Part shown: piece by piece, positions 61,258-64,000 of the stretch
Numbering within the stretch: the first letter of the stretch is position 1
Layout: each line of letters begins with the position of its first letter
Origin: Nitzschia sp. pyKryTriq1
Taxonomy: Eukaryota; Bacillariophyta; Bacillariophyceae; Bacillariales; Bacillariaceae
Reading direction: 5' to 3'
Length of the DNA: 64,000 nt
Assembly: GCA_956465555.1 (NCBI GenBank)
Contig: OY101118.1
Span: forward strand, 1,302,001-1,366,000
The notes under the pieces: generated by a model
Told to the model about the DNA's origin: nothing
The model's input: only the letters and a program-made list of their open reading frames with translations
The model's database searches: none
Position numbers and translations under genes: made by a program

Positions 61258-61305
61258 ACATACATAGGAGTCGTAAAACTGTATAGCACTACCCGTAGTT
61301 TCGCG

Positions 61306-63561
61306 CTAGTCGCGTCTTCGATTCAAAATAGAGACAGCGTCCTTCAACTCCAAATGCGCAAATCCCTTCGCCTTGAGCATCATGACGGCTTCATCGTAAA
61401 CCGTTTCGTCACCCGAAAAATCATGAATATCCAAAAAGTCAGTAGCTCCGACCAGTCCCCCCAAGGCCACGACCAGACCTTGCGACGAGCTTGAATCCAT
61501 TATCATCAGTTGAACGACATCCAGGAGACGTCGAACAAGTGGCAAGTCAGAAAAGGAACCGACAATGGCATCTACATCACGAGCAAAAACTTTGGCCCCT
61601 TGCTGCCACAAATCAGGCGTCATGTCGTGAATATCCAAAGCCACTTCTAACAACTTGTCTGCCACTCGATTGTAGACGTGAATTTGTATTGCCCTAGGAG
61701 CAAAATGAGCAATTTGTTGGTCGGAAGACGACGCTTCTACCATACGATCCCCCTTTTCGTCTTTCGGAACGGAAAGAATCGAATCGCAGACTTGTCGCAA
61801 AAGCACTAAAGAAAATCGAGTCTCTTTCAATTCTGCCGATAAATCGCGATCATCACCATCCCATTCCCGACTGGCCAACAAGTGGGAAGCCATCATCAGA
61901 TATGAGGCAAACTTGGCTCTCTCCATGAGAATCGTTTCGACAAAACTAGACGCCAGCTCCTCTACCATAACTTCCACAAGCCGCTCCAAACTCCTTCCGA
62001 ATCTCGCCAAGTCATGATCGCTCTGACTGGTGGCTGGCATACCGTCCTGCCAAGAACCTTCTCTTAGTAATACATTGGCAGCCAAGCGAGTGCCATTGAT
62101 GATCTCGATCCATTCATGGATATTAGACACCAAATGGGAGGTCGACCCCGTGCCTCGACTCATTGGTTGGCACAACAAATTGCGGAGATCGGTGGAAGTC
62201 TCGTGTAGGGCATCCACGAATTGAGAACACAGAGGAACCGCCACATTCCGCAAATAGATCCCCGGTGCTGTCAAAATCGACGCCTTCCACTGAACAGAGC
62301 GAATAAGTGCGCAAAAGATTTCGGCGCGGGGAGAGACATGGTTGGCAAGGGGCTTGGGGACGTTGGTCATGCTGTCATCTTCAAACAAAGTTGTAAAGAC
62401 GGCTTCTCGCTCTCTCTCAATCCACCACTGACGCAATTCATCATCCGCCATCACCAAGGTGTCCATGAGTCCAAGAAAAACGTCATCTTGGTCGTTGGTG
62501 GCGACAGGAGCCGATTCTCGGAGGATTCGATCAAAGAGAAGGAACTGCTCCATGGCATTGTACAAGTGTACTGGATTCGATCGAGGCCCCACAATGTCAG
62601 CATGTCGAAAGAATTGACGTTCTGTCAAAACCCAATGAACAAGTTGAATCAGTTCCTGCCAAAAGCACATACCCAGATGGACCGCATCATCCGAGGACAG
62701 CACGCAAGTCAAGCCCAGGCGGATTAGATCATGGAGAGAATCGTGCTGGCTGTCTCGATCGGAAGACGTTACTTCCAACACATTCTCGCGTAGATAATTC
62801 AAAAGCCATTCGGGAAGTTTATCAACACGAGTGGTAGTCACTCGATCGGGAGACGCCTCGACGAAATGAAAACAAATCCGCCTCACAAAAGGTCGCAAGA
62901 GTTCTCTAACAATGATCATCGAAGGGGAAATCTCCTGGAAAGCGGAAGTGTTACCACTGTCTAGGGTTTCGAGAACCGATTGATGAGACCTTTGTAGTCT
63001 GAGAATCCAATAGCAAGCTTGAGCGAACGCCGACGTCTCTGGTGACGTCTGACACTGCCGTGTCAGAGTCGCACAGGATCCCTTCTTTTTTGGATATTGA
63101 GTGGCCTCGAGTTCGCTCCGTAATAGCTTTAAGAGCGACGGAAAGAGGTACTCGTAGAGTGGCAAGTACTTTTCTTCGTATAGATCCATCGTGATCGCAT
63201 CCCCCACTCGATCAGAATACTCTGCAATCACGCTGCCCAGGCGATCACACCACTCAGCTTGAGCTATCAAAGAGGACGAGGAATCTTCTTCTCCATGGTC
63301 TTCTGGAAGGACTGGTGCTTGAGCAACCCACTCGGTCATGGCTTGAGCCAATGCCAAAGTATCAGCGGTTTGCGCTAGCTGGGCCAGTTGAACACTCTTT
63401 GGCAAGTTCTGGCTGGAAGCACCCCCTGTGCCACTCGATCCATAGTCATAGTCATTTGCGGCTTGTTGCTGCAAGCGAAGCGTTTCTTTCAATGCAGTTT
63501 CCGTGGCTTCTAACTCTTGCGCCAAATACTCCTTGCTAGTATCTGCGGCGGTGGCAAGCAT
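61306..63561 (-). CDS. RINT1: RINT1/TIP20-family vesicle tethering protein
   Basis: RINT1 (yeast Tip20) is a subunit of the NRZ/Dsl1 tether that captures COPI vesicles at the ER. The 751-residue intronless protein has a coiled-coil N-terminus (EYLAQELEATETALKETLRLQQQ). The family block runs HLYNAMEQFLLFDRILRES, then VFLGLMDTLVMADDELRQWWIEREREAVF (about 350-420), then YLRNVAVPLCSQFVDALHE and a C-terminal helical bundle ending FARDVDAIVGSF. Identification rests on this spacing of DELRQWWIERE within a CATCHR-like all-helical protein, so a different tether subunit is the main alternative. The ATG at 63561 is used; the open frame extends 11 codons upstream without an ATG. Syntaxin-18, its SNARE partner, is also in the window. 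Confidence 0.75.
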   Translation of the reverse strand: MLATAADTSKEYLAQELEATETALKETLRLQQQAANDYDYGSSGTGGASSQNLPKSVQLAQLAQTADTLALAQAMTEWVAQAPVLPEDHGEEDSSSSLIAQAEWCDRLGSVIAEYSDRVGDAITMDLYEEKYLPLYEYLFPSLLKLLRSELEATQYPKKKGSCATLTRQCQTSPETSAFAQACYWILRLQRSHQSVLETLDSGNTSAFQEISPSMIIVRELLRPFVRRICFHFVEASPDRVTTTRVDKLPEWLLNYLRENVLEVTSSDRDSQHDSLHDLIRLGLTCVLSSDDAVHLGMCFWQELIQLVHWVLTERQFFRHADIVGPRSNPVHLYNAMEQFLLFDRILRESAPVATNDQDDVFLGLMDTLVMADDELRQWWIEREREAVFTTLFEDDSMTNVPKPLANHVSPRAEIFCALIRSVQWKASILTAPGIYLRNVAVPLCSQFVDALHETSTDLRNLLCQPMSRGTGSTSHLVSNIHEWIEIINGTRLAANVLLREGSWQDGMPATSQSDHDLARFGRSLERLVEVMVEELASSFVETILMERAKFASYLMMASHLLASREWDGDDRDLSAELKETRFSLVLLRQVCDSILSVPKDEKGDRMVEASSSDQQIAHFAPRAIQIHVYNRVADKLLEVALDIHDMTPDLWQQGAKVFARDVDAIVGSFSDLPLVRRLLDVVQLMIMDSSSSQGLVVALGGLVGATDFLDIHDFSGDETVYDEAVMMLKAKGFAHLELKDAVSILNRRRD

Positions 63562-63912
63562 GATAGATACTGTTTGTTTCTTGTGCTGGTGCAATATGTG
63601 ATGAAATCATACTCACTCGTATTGAATACAAATGTCGTTTGTCGAGATGATGATTCTTCTTCCGCATCATTCTAGCATTGCGCCGCGCCTCGGCCATGGT
63701 CGGAGGATCATCATTCAGGGGCGATTGATGTTTCTTTTGTGAGAATCCCCCTCTTTAGGTCTCCCAAAGTTCGAGCTAAAAGGCGAGCGAGGAAAGAACG
63801 ACACCTATTCGTAAACTGTAGTCTAGTAGAGTACTTCTTGCAAATCTCATCCTACTAGTCGTGACCTTTCTGCATATACTGAATCTATTCTGATAATTCC
63901 TTCGTTCATTTT

Positions 63913-63999
63913 TTACTGATAGGAAACATCATCGTCGTATGGATCAGGAAGATCTGACTTGGGACCTGGCATAGGATTCCCATCCATGTCAAATTCGAC
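63913..63999 (-). CDS. 3' end of a gene continuing past the right edge (partial)
   Basis: A minus-strand frame reads from the window edge as VEFDMDGNPMPGPKSDLPDP, then YDDDVSYQ and TAA at 63913-63915. The acidic, Pro-rich composition looks like a real C-terminal tail, but 28 residues are too few to name. The interval 63562-63912 would then hold its 3' UTR and the RINT1 promoter; I see no other feature there. Confidence 0.35.
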   Translation of the reverse strand, partial: VEFDMDGNPMPGPKSDLPDPYDDDVSYQ

Positions 64000-64000
64000 T

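Overview
This window is nuclear DNA of a photosynthetic stramenopile, most likely a diatom and probably a pennate one. The reasons are indirect but agree with each other. Genes are compact with no intron or a few short ones (72-156 nt, GTAAGT-like donors). Several proteins start with a signal peptide followed by a cleavage region like that of secondary plastids (bestrophin, thioredoxin fusion, ABC1 kinase). There is a fused betaine-lipid synthase, a Sec-type (TGA) glutathione peroxidase, and a membrane-anchored LRR protein ending in a Cys-rich tail. The species cannot be named from the sequence alone. The window has no bacterial-style operons, rRNA, tRNA or CRISPR.

Layout: pelota and dephospho-CoA kinase converge at 0.4-2.7 kb. 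A decayed Copia polyprotein fragment and a tyrosine-recombinase-like fragment follow (2.8-4.0 kb). Next come a plastid-type bestrophin with a long acidic tail and a convergent DPH7 (4.5-9.0 kb), a second Copia remnant (9.2-9.8 kb), and a divergent pair of thioredoxin/cyclic-nucleotide/EF-hand fusion and ankyrin-PP2C phosphatase (10.5-14.9 kb). BTA1 betaine-lipid synthase stands head to head with an Mpo1-like membrane protein (15.1-20.4 kb). SEC15, a DHHC acyltransferase, RPN5, an F-box protein and a methyltransferase fill 20.9-31.0 kb. The selenoprotein GPx, an NlpC/P60-like protein, a sirtuin-ZZ fusion, OXA1, SRR1, GGPP synthase and four-exon XRN1 occupy 31.3-45.9 kb. The last part holds a SWEET transporter, syntaxin-18, a plastid ABC1 kinase, an LRR receptor-like protein, POL5/MYBBP1A, RINT1/TIP20 and the tail of one more gene.

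Most genes are single-copy eukaryotic housekeeping genes with no shared pathway. Some functional links exist: XRN1 and pelota in mRNA decay and surveillance; SEC15, RINT1 and syntaxin-18 in vesicle tethering and fusion; RPN5 and the F-box protein in ubiquitin-proteasome turnover; bestrophin, ABC1K, the thioredoxin fusion and GGPP synthase in plastid physiology. Genes on opposite strands often end within 30-130 bp of each other, so 3' UTRs probably overlap.

The most notable items are the in-frame TGA of the GPx with a SECIS-like hairpin in its 3' UTR, the thioredoxin-CNB-EF-hand fusion, the sirtuin-ZZ fusion, the LKAMLGV repeats in XRN1, and a recurring intergenic family of GTAC-centred palindromes that no coding feature explains. 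Gene models rest on reading splice sites and conserved motifs by eye; no alignment or search was run.
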